64,000 nucleotides of DNA from Nitrospira sp. (lineage in GTDB: Bacteria > Nitrospirota > Nitrospiria > Nitrospirales > Nitrospiraceae). The notes below the pieces were generated by a model that was not told the DNA's origin, searched no databases, and worked only from the letters and a program-made list of their open reading frames with translations. The stretch's first letter is position 1, and the number at the start of each line of letters is the position of its first letter. The position numbers and the translations under genes were made by a program. The stretch lies in contig JACOEK010000008.1 in NCBI GenBank assembly GCA_024998595.1, positions 1 to 64,000 on the forward strand. The letters are read 5' to 3'. Below are positions 56,671 to 64,000 of the stretch, in pieces.

Positions 56671-57450
56671 ATGGCCAAGAGAGTGAAATCGAGTCAGGAA
56701 CCGGCCGATCTACTCAGCCGGCACATAGAAGGAATCCGGGAGACGCTGGTGGCATTCCAACCGTTTTTGTCTCGACGGAAAGGAAACGCATCGTTGGACG
56801 CGTTTGACGAGCAGGCTGAAGAGGTACTCAGCGAAACCTTCGGCGGAGCGTCCGAGGAGCTTGAAGCCTATCATTACGCCAAGCTCGGTGAAGCGGCCAT
56901 TCTTCCGGAGGAAGCGCAGGAGGCAGGAACGCACAATCTCGATCGTGAGAGCCTGCATCAACGCAAGCAGGTCTTGGAGAGTTGTCTCGCGCAGCTGGAG
57001 CTGAAAAAGAGCGCCAGGGTCGGGCGGGATTGGCGTCGGACGCTTGGTGAGCGGATCGATGGCCGCACCGTGGCCGAGTTTATGTCGTCCGAGGTCCGCA
57101 GCGTGCACAAGGGCGCATCGATCAAAGAGGCCGGTCGGTTATTGCAGAAGTGGCGTATCGGGTCACTGCTCGTCGACGACGGGTCCCGCTATCTCGGCAT
57201 CATCACGGATACGGATCTGAGCCGGAAGGCCGTAGCCAAAGGGTTGGATCCGAACAGCACCACCGTGATGTCATGCATGAGCAAGGCGGTGGTGACTATC
57301 GAGGACAGTGAGCCGATTAAGGAAGCCTTACGGGTGATGAAAAAAGAAGGCATCCGGCACCTGCCGGTCACAGAAGACGGCACCATCATCGGCGTGTTGT
57401 CGGTGGGAGATTTGCTGCGCGCCTACCAGAAGATGCTCGAATTATTATAA
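56671..57450 (+). CDS. CBS-domain protein
   Basis: A 259-residue cytoplasmic protein. Residues 1-125 are a charged helical region that I do not recognise (TraR/DksA-like context cannot be confirmed: no zinc-finger cysteines). Two CBS domains follow: about 133-185 (VAEFMSSEVRSVHKGASIKE, SLLVDDGSRYLGIITDTDLS) and 198-255 (MSCMSKAVVTIEDSEPIKEA, RHLPVTEDGTIIGVLSVGDL). CBS pairs bind adenosine nucleotides. ATG 56671 has GGGAGG upstream; an earlier in-frame start at 56611 is less likely. Located 63 bases after nirA. Confidence 0.8.
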   Translation: MAKRVKSSQEPADLLSRHIEGIRETLVAFQPFLSRRKGNASLDAFDEQAEEVLSETFGGASEELEAYHYAKLGEAAILPEEAQEAGTHNLDRESLHQRKQVLESCLAQLELKKSARVGRDWRRTLGERIDGRTVAEFMSSEVRSVHKGASIKEAGRLLQKWRIGSLLVDDGSRYLGIITDTDLSRKAVAKGLDPNSTTVMSCMSKAVVTIEDSEPIKEALRVMKKEGIRHLPVTEDGTIIGVLSVGDLLRAYQKMLELL

Positions 57451-57456
57451 TGGCGA

Positions 57457-57490
57457 GTGGCTCTGCGGCATGCTCGTGCCGCGGAGCCAC
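57457..57490 (+). terminator. Hairpin between convergent genes
   Basis: A 14-bp inverted repeat (57457-57470 with 57477-57490, one G-U pair) with a six-base loop, just after the CBS gene and before the end of the convergent lipoprotein gene. No T run, but the position suits a two-way transcription end. Confidence 0.6.
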
Positions 57491-57538
57491 GGTAGAAGCT
57501 ATAACTCCTTGACGTAGCGCGCCGGGCTTCACTGCTCA

Positions 57539-57964
57539 TCAGGCTCCGCAGGCGGCTTTGAGCAATCCGCCAGTGGCCGTGCCAGGGTTTGCCGGAGCCC
57601 ACTGGTTGGAACTGTTCGCCGAGCGTACTGCCGATCCGCTTCCCATCTGACCTGAATACCAGCTCGATTTGAGCGGCTGGCTCTTCTTGGCCTGACAATC
57701 GTATTCACGTTGAGTCACTTTCGACAAAGCAGCAGGACCGCCGTCCGTCTGCGGCGTTTTGTAGTCGAACAGATCTGACATCACAACCGTTTCATCCGCC
57801 TTCTTGATGCTCGCGTAGTCGGCATAGTATACGTAGTTTTCCGTTTCGCCGACCTTCGCCCAATCCGCCGCCGACTTCACGGCAGACCCCGCGCCATCAT
57901 CGCCGCCACTACATCCGGACAGTACCGCACAGGACAGTACGACAAAAGCGACTCGTGCTAGCAT
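57539..57964 (-). CDS. Small lipoprotein, surface-adhesin E-like
   Basis: A 141-residue protein with signal peptide and lipobox LSGC (C18). YVYYADYASIKKADETVVMS, then SKVTQREYDCQAKKSQPL and SWYSGQMGSG, resembles the surface-adhesin protein E family, small envelope proteins whose role outside pathogens is unclear. Two further cysteines may form a disulfide. Confidence 0.68.
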   Translation of the reverse strand: MLARVAFVVLSCAVLSGCSGGDDGAGSAVKSAADWAKVGETENYVYYADYASIKKADETVVMSDLFDYKTPQTDGGPAALSKVTQREYDCQAKKSQPLKSSWYSGQMGSGSAVRSANSSNQWAPANPGTATGGLLKAACGA

Positions 57965-58037
57965 GGCGCCTCCTCCGTGAGCAACTGTGGTTTCTTACTA
58001 TACCACGTCGCGGTTCATGTGATTCGAAAGGAGTCGT

Positions 58038-59213
58038 ATGTACGAGCCAGTAGCGGGAATGTCCACGCGGAACGGCGTGACTTCGCTGATAGCCGGAGTG
58101 ACGCATTCAATGCGCATCGCGGTTCTCCTCCTCACCGTTCTCGTGCTGTCCTGGGACTGTCTTGGTGCCCGGGCGGCAGTCGCTGGAGAAGTGCCGACGA
58201 AGCCGGGGGTGGTGAAATGGCACCCGGGTCACTATTACACCCCGATGACATTCATGCGAACGAACCCGAGCATCATGGCGCAGGTCTATGCCGAGTTGAA
58301 GGCGACGCCCGCGCTACGCGGTCTTCAGATACGATTTCCGTGGCCGGAATTGGAACCGGAGGAGGGGGGGTACGATTTCAAGGGGATCGAGCAGCTCCTC
58401 ACGGAGCTGGTACCCTTGAACAAGCATTTGGTCATATTACTGGAATTGAAATCGTTCAACCCGCAAACCCTGCCGGTGCCGGCTTACATGCGAACAGAGG
58501 CGTACGAAGGGGGTGCCTTTCCCTTTAGCACATATGGGCAGAGCGCTCCGCGCGGGTACAACCTCAAGCTGTGGAACTCGGGCGTGCATGATCGGTTGGT
58601 GGCGCTTGTGGCAGAGTTGGGAAAGCGTTTCAACAGCCACGCGAACTTCGAAGGCATCGGTTTGACGGAAACCGCCCTCGGGCAACCGATCGAATCGGTG
58701 TCCAGTCACGACACCGAGAAGTATTACGACAATCTGTTGGATGTGCAACGCCACATGCGCGCGGCCTTTCCCAATACGATGACTTACCAGTTTGTAAATT
58801 ACCCGCGGGAGATGCTGGCCGGGTTTGTCGATCACATGCGGACGATCGGCACCGGGTTGGGCGGGCCGGACATTTTCCTGGACGATCCAGGATTGAACTT
58901 CGATCACCCCAACAAACCGAAGGGGATCTATCTCTATTACCCGCACATGTCGGGCTTGATTCCGTTGACGCCGTCGGTGATGCAGGCGAACTACGACAAC
59001 AGCAGGCATGACGGAAAGGGGCGGGTTCCAACCATTGCCGAACTGCACTCGTTCGGCCGCGACAGGCTTCGGGCTAACTACCTCTTCTGGACGCGTGCAC
59101 CAGGCCATTTTCAGCAGGTCCTGGACCACTTGCGGCAGATTCCACTCCAGGGCAATCCCGCCGGTGGACTGGATGCCTCCTGCCCGAAGGCCTACCAAGG
59201 CTGCGTGGAGTAG
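58038..59213 (+). CDS. Secreted TIM-barrel glycoside-hydrolase-like protein
   Basis: A 391-residue protein whose hydrophobic stretch at about residues 25-42 (MRIAVLLLTVLVLSW) suggests export. The rest looks like an (alpha/beta)8 barrel of the cellulase/beta-galactosidase type: LRGLQIRFPWPELEPEEGGY, HLVILLELKSFN, FEGIGLTETALGQPIE and DIFLDDPGLN. The Glu of LTET is a candidate acid/base, but substrate and activity are not known. ATG 58038 has AAAGGAG; ATG 58110 would give a more typical signal peptide. Confidence 0.6.
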   Translation: MYEPVAGMSTRNGVTSLIAGVTHSMRIAVLLLTVLVLSWDCLGARAAVAGEVPTKPGVVKWHPGHYYTPMTFMRTNPSIMAQVYAELKATPALRGLQIRFPWPELEPEEGGYDFKGIEQLLTELVPLNKHLVILLELKSFNPQTLPVPAYMRTEAYEGGAFPFSTYGQSAPRGYNLKLWNSGVHDRLVALVAELGKRFNSHANFEGIGLTETALGQPIESVSSHDTEKYYDNLLDVQRHMRAAFPNTMTYQFVNYPREMLAGFVDHMRTIGTGLGGPDIFLDDPGLNFDHPNKPKGIYLYYPHMSGLIPLTPSVMQANYDNSRHDGKGRVPTIAELHSFGRDRLRANYLFWTRAPGHFQQVLDHLRQIPLQGNPAGGLDASCPKAYQGCVE

Positions 59214-59312
59214 AAGCTATTGGCTAGGAGAACGGGATTCAGTAGCGTTGTAGCAAGCTGCGCGATGTGCACAGCTCTCGTGCATAAAGGCTCCGCCTCG
59301 ACACGGTGTTCG

Positions 59313-60290
59313 TCAGGGCAAGCCGCGTACAAACTTCGCTGAGCCCTGGGCGACCAGCATGGCAGGACGCAGTGCTGTCTGTTCCACCATGGCTGCATAA
59401 CCTTCGATGTCCCCGAGTAACTGTTCGTGATAGGTCGCCAGCGTCGCTCGGTTCGTCTGACTCTGTGCGGCTGCGCCATAGCCGGCGGGGGCCAGACTCA
59501 GCTGGCCTTCCTGTACCCGTTCTTTCACCGCCGCTCTATATCGTAGCAAGACGGCACGGCGTGCTTTGAGAATGTCCGCTTCCCTCGACAAAACCTTCGG
59601 CCAGATCTCCTGCTCGTAGGCCTGCCATTCCCTCTGGCATGTGGCCTCGCAACCGATCGAGTCCCAATCCATCTTGGGCTTCTTGCCCGCCAGTGGTTTC
59701 TGGCTGAGCTGTTGCGCCGCCTGTTCCCACTCCTGCGTGAAGGTGGTCAAGGGACCGGTCAGCCACGTCGAGTAGTTGACCGTGTAGTTTGTGGCCGCTT
59801 CGGCGGCGGCTTCGACCTCCGCTGGTTCCTGGCCCATGGCGCGTGCATCCTGCTGGGTTGCTTGCAGCTGCGCTTGCATCAATCTCTGGGCGAATGCCAT
59901 CTTTTCCTGGGTGGTCATGCGCTCCGTCCTCTTTTGCAGCTCTGCCTGATAAGCCGGGTCGCGCTGCAGCCGGGCCGCGTCGATACCTGATTCATTCAAG
60001 CCTTTCTTCGTGGGATCTTCGGAGAGAGTTTTCGCCGCCGTCTGGCGAAGGAACCGGCTGAAGCCTTTACTGGCCGCCAGGTCTCCGCGCAGACCCAGCA
60101 AATCCGGATGAGTCAACTTACCTGGGCCCGGCTTACCCGCTTCAGGTGTAAACCACGTCGCCGCGTCCTGTGCGGTGGCCGGAACCTCCGGTACGCGGCT
60201 GAGCAGATCTACGAGTGACTTTGGCTCGGCGGCCCAGACGGGCACTGTGAACGAGAAAAGCAGTGCGAGCAACGAGACGGTGATGTGCAT
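59313..60290 (-). CDS. Secreted protein of unknown function
   Basis: A 325-residue protein, not recognised. It has a signal peptide (MHITVSLLALLFSFTVPVWA, cleavage before AEPKS) and is then mainly helical, rich in Gln, Ala and Glu (AFAQRLMQAQLQATQQDARA). Two cysteines occur in GCEATCQREW. It is probably periplasmic. It lies between the glycoside-hydrolase-like gene and the glnE-like gene, in the same direction as the latter. Confidence 0.65.
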   Translation of the reverse strand: MHITVSLLALLFSFTVPVWAAEPKSLVDLLSRVPEVPATAQDAATWFTPEAGKPGPGKLTHPDLLGLRGDLAASKGFSRFLRQTAAKTLSEDPTKKGLNESGIDAARLQRDPAYQAELQKRTERMTTQEKMAFAQRLMQAQLQATQQDARAMGQEPAEVEAAAEAATNYTVNYSTWLTGPLTTFTQEWEQAAQQLSQKPLAGKKPKMDWDSIGCEATCQREWQAYEQEIWPKVLSREADILKARRAVLLRYRAAVKERVQEGQLSLAPAGYGAAAQSQTNRATLATYHEQLLGDIEGYAAMVEQTALRPAMLVAQGSAKFVRGLP

Positions 60291-60416
60291 GACCGGGCCT
60301 CCAGGAAGAAGGCGCCGATTCTACAAGAGCCGCAACTAGCTGGTCTAGAAGGGGAATGGAGGGGCGGGGGACTTGCCGGTGAGAGAGCGTAGATCCGGAA
60401 ATGGTAAGTCGCCCCT

Positions 60417-62765
60417 TCACACCCTTCCGAACATTTTTTCAAAAAACTCTCGGTTCTGTTTCATGTGCTGCTCGATATCCGACAGCAGATGTTTGGCTCC
60501 GGTCTGCCAATCCTCAGTTTGATAGCCGACCCGGCGGGCGAGAAAGATGAATTCGTCAGACTCCGGTGGCGGGAGGACGAGGTCCTTGGTGTTGCCGCGC
60601 ACCATGCGAAGGCCGTCGATCAGCATGCGGATGAAGAGGTAGGATTTGCGCAGACTCTCACCGGTGGCACGGGGGATGAGATTGGCATCGATCAGGGCGG
60701 CCAGGGCTCGCAGCGTGTTGGGGGTTCGTAAGCTCGAGTGGCGATGGCCGTGCATGACCTGGAGGTATTGAATCGCGTATTCCAACGTGACGATGCCGCC
60801 GTGGCTGTGTTTCAGATTGATCTGCCCGGGCTCGACGAGTTGCTTCACCTGCTGCCGTCGCAGATCGAGCGCGGTCGCAAGATCCCAGGGAGCGCCGCTG
60901 TACACAAAGTTGTCGCGATGAGCCTCAACCTTCTTCCCGAGCGCGGTGTCTCCCGCGATATGGCGCAACTTGATGAGCGCCTGCCGCTCGAACGGAGCTG
61001 CCAATCCGTCGGCGCTGTAGTATTTGCAGACCTCATCGAACGCGTTCGATAGTGATCCTTTTCCGCCGTGTGGCCGGAGGCGGACGTCGATGTGGAAGAT
61101 GCCTTCCTGCTTGGCTTCGATCCATTGCAACAGTTCCTGCGCCAGCCGCTCGAAATATTCGCTATTCTCGATGCCTGCTTTCCCTGTCGTGTGTCCTGGA
61201 CCACCATAGACGAACAACACTTCGATGTCGGAGGCGTACCCCAGTTCGCGGCCGCCGAACTTTCCCGCGCCGAGAATGGCAAAGGGGCAGGGCTTCTTAT
61301 TGGCGAGGCGAGGCGAGCCATAAAGCTTGGTGAGCTTGGCCTGGCAGTCGATCAAGCTGCGCTCGACGATGACTTCGGCCAGTTCGGAAATTGCCAGCGA
61401 GAAATCGGGCAGGTTGGTCCCAGGCTCGACGATGTGCTTCATGTCGATGCGGAAGAGTTCCTGATCTTTGAAGCGGTTGAGCGCCTCCTTGCGCGCTTCG
61501 TCGGTCTTGGCCTTCGCCACGACGCGGTTCAATTCCTTACGCAGTGTGGTTTGGGGCTTGATCAGCGGCGCATCGCGATAGTCCTTGAGCAGCGGCAGGA
61601 GGTTGACATGTTGCCGTCGGAGAAAGTCTTCCCACAAAAAGTCGCTGGCGCCGAGCAGGCGCGCCAGGATGGGGAACGTTTTCTTGTCGTTGACGAAGTC
61701 CCAGGCCTGTTTCTTTCCGGCTTGGCGCGAACCCTCGAGGACGAGGTCGAGAAACTGATCGAAGGATTCCAGCGCCTTGGCGGGATCAGGCGCCCAGGTG
61801 AGCGCATGGGTGAACTGTTTGATGAGCACGGCGGTGAGGCGGAGTTGCTCCTGGTCGCCGGGGTCCAACAGCTTCTGTCCGAAACGATTGCGGACATAGA
61901 AGCGGTCGTGCAGTTTTCCCTCTTCGATCGCGAACTGAGCCTTGCTGATGTAAACGTTGCGCATGGCCAGCGCATTGGCGAAGGCATAGAGAAACGCCGG
62001 CGTGTCGTCCGACCGGATGTCCATGATCGTATCGGTTGCCGACTGGCTGTTATCGAAGGTGATGTGGACGGTATGGAGCAGGCCGCTGAAGGAACTGCGC
62101 TGTTTGCCCAGGTGTTCGATCAGCTGCCGATTGACCTGCTGTCGGGCCTCATCGAATTCGTTCGTGTCCAGCAGCACGATCATGCGGAAGAGTTGCTCGG
62201 CCAGCCGTTTCTGGTCTTCGACGGCGAATGGTTGTCCTTCGGTGGGGCTTACGGTGAAGACATCCACGATCTTTTTTCTCGTGAGTCCCGGACGGCCCTG
62301 GGGTCTTGGGCGTGTGCCGTAGGATGGACTTGAGCGACCGGACCGTGCCGGTTCGCTTTCCGCGGAGGTAAAGATGCGGCCTTCTTCGATATTTAAACCG
62401 AAGGCGGAGAGCAGCCCGCAGATCGTGGCGAATTCCGAAAAGTAGTCGTAGGCGACGATGGTGATGGTCCACCGTGTGCGGTCGAGTTTTGCAAATCGGA
62501 TCTCACAGGGATGGTCGGGCGTCAGCAGTGCGGCCAGAGTCACATGACCGGCAAGGATGTTGGGAGGAAAGGCCGCGAAATAATCCGGATCCATCCTGGT
62601 AGTGAAGTCTTGCAGGATGTCGACATCGACGTCCGGACAGAGCGGAGCCAGGGTTGCCAGGATCTGGTCGCGATCAGCGTTCGCGTGCAGCATGATTTCC
62701 GTGGAGTATACCCGAAGGTGGTCTCGTTGTACCGGAAGAATTGCGTCAGTATAATGCGTCGCCAT
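60417..62765 (-). CDS. ACT-domain GlnE-like nucleotidyltransferase
   Basis: A 782-residue protein from ATG 62765. Two N-terminal ACT-like regions are seen: about 96-175, interrupted by a Ser/Arg/Pro-rich insert, and about 245-296 (DTIMDIRSDDTPAFLYAFAN), similar to the C-terminal ACT pair of GlnD. From about 470 it is GlnE-like: GAGKFGGRELGYASDIEVLF at 499-518, then FHIDVRLRPHGGKGSLSNAF and AAPFERQALIKLR. D513 and E515 take the place of the usual Asp pair, so activity is possible. A GTG at 62825 would add 20 residues. Probably acts on glutamine synthetase or PII; target unknown. Its start codon overlaps that of the divergent glnE. Confidence 0.78.
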   Translation of the reverse strand: MATHYTDAILPVQRDHLRVYSTEIMLHANADRDQILATLAPLCPDVDVDILQDFTTRMDPDYFAAFPPNILAGHVTLAALLTPDHPCEIRFAKLDRTRWTITIVAYDYFSEFATICGLLSAFGLNIEEGRIFTSAESEPARSGRSSPSYGTRPRPQGRPGLTRKKIVDVFTVSPTEGQPFAVEDQKRLAEQLFRMIVLLDTNEFDEARQQVNRQLIEHLGKQRSSFSGLLHTVHITFDNSQSATDTIMDIRSDDTPAFLYAFANALAMRNVYISKAQFAIEEGKLHDRFYVRNRFGQKLLDPGDQEQLRLTAVLIKQFTHALTWAPDPAKALESFDQFLDLVLEGSRQAGKKQAWDFVNDKKTFPILARLLGASDFLWEDFLRRQHVNLLPLLKDYRDAPLIKPQTTLRKELNRVVAKAKTDEARKEALNRFKDQELFRIDMKHIVEPGTNLPDFSLAISELAEVIVERSLIDCQAKLTKLYGSPRLANKKPCPFAILGAGKFGGRELGYASDIEVLFVYGGPGHTTGKAGIENSEYFERLAQELLQWIEAKQEGIFHIDVRLRPHGGKGSLSNAFDEVCKYYSADGLAAPFERQALIKLRHIAGDTALGKKVEAHRDNFVYSGAPWDLATALDLRRQQVKQLVEPGQINLKHSHGGIVTLEYAIQYLQVMHGHRHSSLRTPNTLRALAALIDANLIPRATGESLRKSYLFIRMLIDGLRMVRGNTKDLVLPPPESDEFIFLARRVGYQTEDWQTGAKHLLSDIEQHMKQNREFFEKMFGRV
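62727..62755 (+). promoter_or_regulatory. Sigma-70 promoter of glnE, leaderless type
   Basis: TTGTAC at 62727-62732, 17-base spacer, and a perfect TATAAT at 62750-62755. The start would fall at about 62761-62764, at or next to the glnE ATG 62764, so the mRNA may have no 5' leader. The promoter lies within the beginning of the minus-strand gene. Confidence 0.65.
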
Positions 62766-64000
62766 GGTACGACGTTCTTCGCAGAATGACCCCCTCGCCG
62801 CACCTTCTAGAACGGGCACCTCCACGGTTTTTCCCGATCCGACCCCCTTGCTGGTCGCATCCGGTCTGGAACCGGAGCAGGTGGTACGGATCCTGGGGCC
62901 CTATGGAGTGGCGAATCCGGCCGAGGCGGATACGAACATTCAGAGCATGGCGGGGGAACCCCATACGCGCCGTCTGCTGGCGGCGATTCTCCCGCGTCTA
63001 TTAGCGGAGGTGGCTCGCACGGCAGATCCCGATCAAGCGCTGAATCATTGGGAACGTCTCTTTGCCGGAAGCGCAACCCGTTCATCCCTCCTACAGTACC
63101 TGCAGGCTTCACCCAGGATGTTGGGGTTGCTCTGCACGATTTTCGGCAACAGCGACTCCCTCGCATTCGCACTGATCCGGGACCCCATGCTGGTCTATTG
63201 GCTGGCGGAAGAGGATGTGTTGACGACGGCCCCGACCAGAGGTCGGATGGTCGCGGCGTTACGCCAGAGCCTCGGCTCGCTCAAGGCCACCGAATTGAAG
63301 CTGGAGGTACTGCGGCGCGTGCGGCGTCGGGAAATGTTGCGAATCGGCGTGCGCGACCTCCTGCGCCTGGCCACGGTTGAAGAGACGGTCGGATCGCTGT
63401 CCGATCTCGCCTCGGTTCTGATTCATGCCGCTTATGAGATCGTTGATAAGGACCTCAAGGCTCAGCATGGGGCGCCGATGCACCAACGAGCAGACGGCAC
63501 CTGGGTGGAAACCGAATTCGTCGTGATCGGCATGGGCAAGCTGGGCGCGCATGAGTTGAATTACAGTTCGGATGTCGACCTGATCTATGTGTATGCGTCG
63601 GCAGATGGTGAAACCCGAAAGGGAAAAGGCCATCGTCAGGCCAACCTCGAGCCCCTGTCCAATGAAGAATATTTTGAAGTACTCGCACGGTCGCTGACGA
63701 AAGCCTTGGCTGAACAGACTCGCGAAGGCGCGGTATTTCGCGTGGACCTCCGGCTCCGTGCGGAGGGAAGCGTGGGGCAATTGGCGCGCTCGGTGCAGGC
63801 CTATGCGAAGTACTATGCACAGCGCGGACAGGTGTGGGAGCGGTTGGCATTGCTGAAGGCGTGGCCGGTGGCCGGTTCGCCTGCGCTCGGACAGGCATTC
63901 GTGCAGATGGCGGAAGAGTTCGTGTTTCAGCCGGATCCTCAGCCATTGACGCGAGAGCGGGCCTTGGCAGTGATCCGCGATGTGCGTTCAGTCAAAGAAA
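62764..64000 (+). CDS. glnE: Glutamine synthetase adenylyltransferase (partial)
   Basis: The first 412 codons of GlnE, which adenylylates and deadenylylates glutamine synthetase under PII control. The nucleotidyltransferase motif GMGKLGAHELNYSSDVDL is at 256-273 with D270 and D272, and FRVDLRLRAEGSVGQLARSV follows. The gene runs off the window at 64000. The frame is closed by TAA at 62752, so ATG 62764 is the first ATG; a later TTG or GTG start near residue 30-40 cannot be ruled out. No ribosome-binding site precedes the ATG. Confidence 0.88.
   Translation, partial: MVRRSSQNDPLAAPSRTGTSTVFPDPTPLLVASGLEPEQVVRILGPYGVANPAEADTNIQSMAGEPHTRRLLAAILPRLLAEVARTADPDQALNHWERLFAGSATRSSLLQYLQASPRMLGLLCTIFGNSDSLAFALIRDPMLVYWLAEEDVLTTAPTRGRMVAALRQSLGSLKATELKLEVLRRVRRREMLRIGVRDLLRLATVEETVGSLSDLASVLIHAAYEIVDKDLKAQHGAPMHQRADGTWVETEFVVIGMGKLGAHELNYSSDVDLIYVYASADGETRKGKGHRQANLEPLSNEEYFEVLARSLTKALAEQTREGAVFRVDLRLRAEGSVGQLARSVQAYAKYYAQRGQVWERLALLKAWPVAGSPALGQAFVQMAEEFVFQPDPQPLTRERALAVIRDVRSVKE

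Noticed and set aside
61068-62333. A 421-codon plus-strand open frame opposite the GlnE-like gene
   Set aside because: Antisense to a protein with clear ACT and nucleotidyltransferase motifs; no ribosome-binding site or family resemblance.

Overview
The window reads as a chromosomal segment of a lineage II Nitrospira (nitrite-oxidising bacterium). This is inferred from the gene set and order: a complete S10-spc-alpha ribosomal cluster, a type IV pilus pilMNOPQ operon, a urea ABC transporter beside a urease operon, cyanase, and ferredoxin-dependent nitrite reductase with an FNT-type nitrite channel. The species cannot be fixed from the sequence alone. G+C is moderately high, gene density is high, and no insertion sequence, tRNA, rRNA or CRISPR array was seen.

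Layout. 1-15.9 kb: the 3' end of tuf, then the ribosomal cluster rpsJ to rplQ with secY, adk, map, infA, rpmJ and rpoA, closed by a hairpin. 16.0-21.0 kb: lptC-lptA-lptB-rpoN-hpf-rapZ (LPS export, sigma-54, ribosome hibernation, RNase adaptor). 21.1-26.3 kb: a small MerR-like regulator and pilMNOPQ behind a strong sigma-70 promoter. 26.5-29.0 kb: aroB and a GAF-GAF-ANTAR RNA-binding antiterminator protein. 29.0-43.1 kb: a lipoprotein, an outer-membrane porin, urtABCDE, and ureABC-ureFGD. 43.1-56.6 kb: a second, paralogous lipoprotein, then nadE, an outer-membrane protein, amt, PII, glnD, glnA, nitrite channel, cyanase, a mini winged-helix protein and nirA. 56.6-64 kb: a CBS protein, secreted proteins and a divergent pair of GlnE-type adenylyltransferases, the last one running off the window.

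The most notable system is RNA based. Five leader sites (upstream of the porin/urt operon, upstream of nadE, between nadE and the next gene, and two in series upstream of the nitrite channel) carry paired short hairpins. Nine of the ten hexanucleotide loops have A at position 1 and G at position 4, the hallmark of ANTAR-protein targets. In four of the five, the second hairpin overlaps an intrinsic terminator, so the two structures exclude each other. Three of the leaders follow recognisable sigma-70 promoters at a nearly constant distance. The GAF-GAF-ANTAR protein encoded at 27.7 kb is the obvious candidate to act on them. Together this suggests that urea uptake and hydrolysis, ammonium uptake with PII signalling, and assimilation of nitrite and cyanate are co-regulated by transcription antitermination.

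Other unusual points: four copies of a ~120-bp imperfect-palindrome repeat lie between genes of the urt/ure/nadE region, one directly against ureC. Two paralogous lipoprotein genes of unknown function are each divergent from an ANTAR-controlled promoter. A hybrid protein carries GlnD-like ACT domains in front of a GlnE-like nucleotidyltransferase; its likely start codon overlaps that of the divergent glnE, whose promoter predicts a leaderless mRNA.
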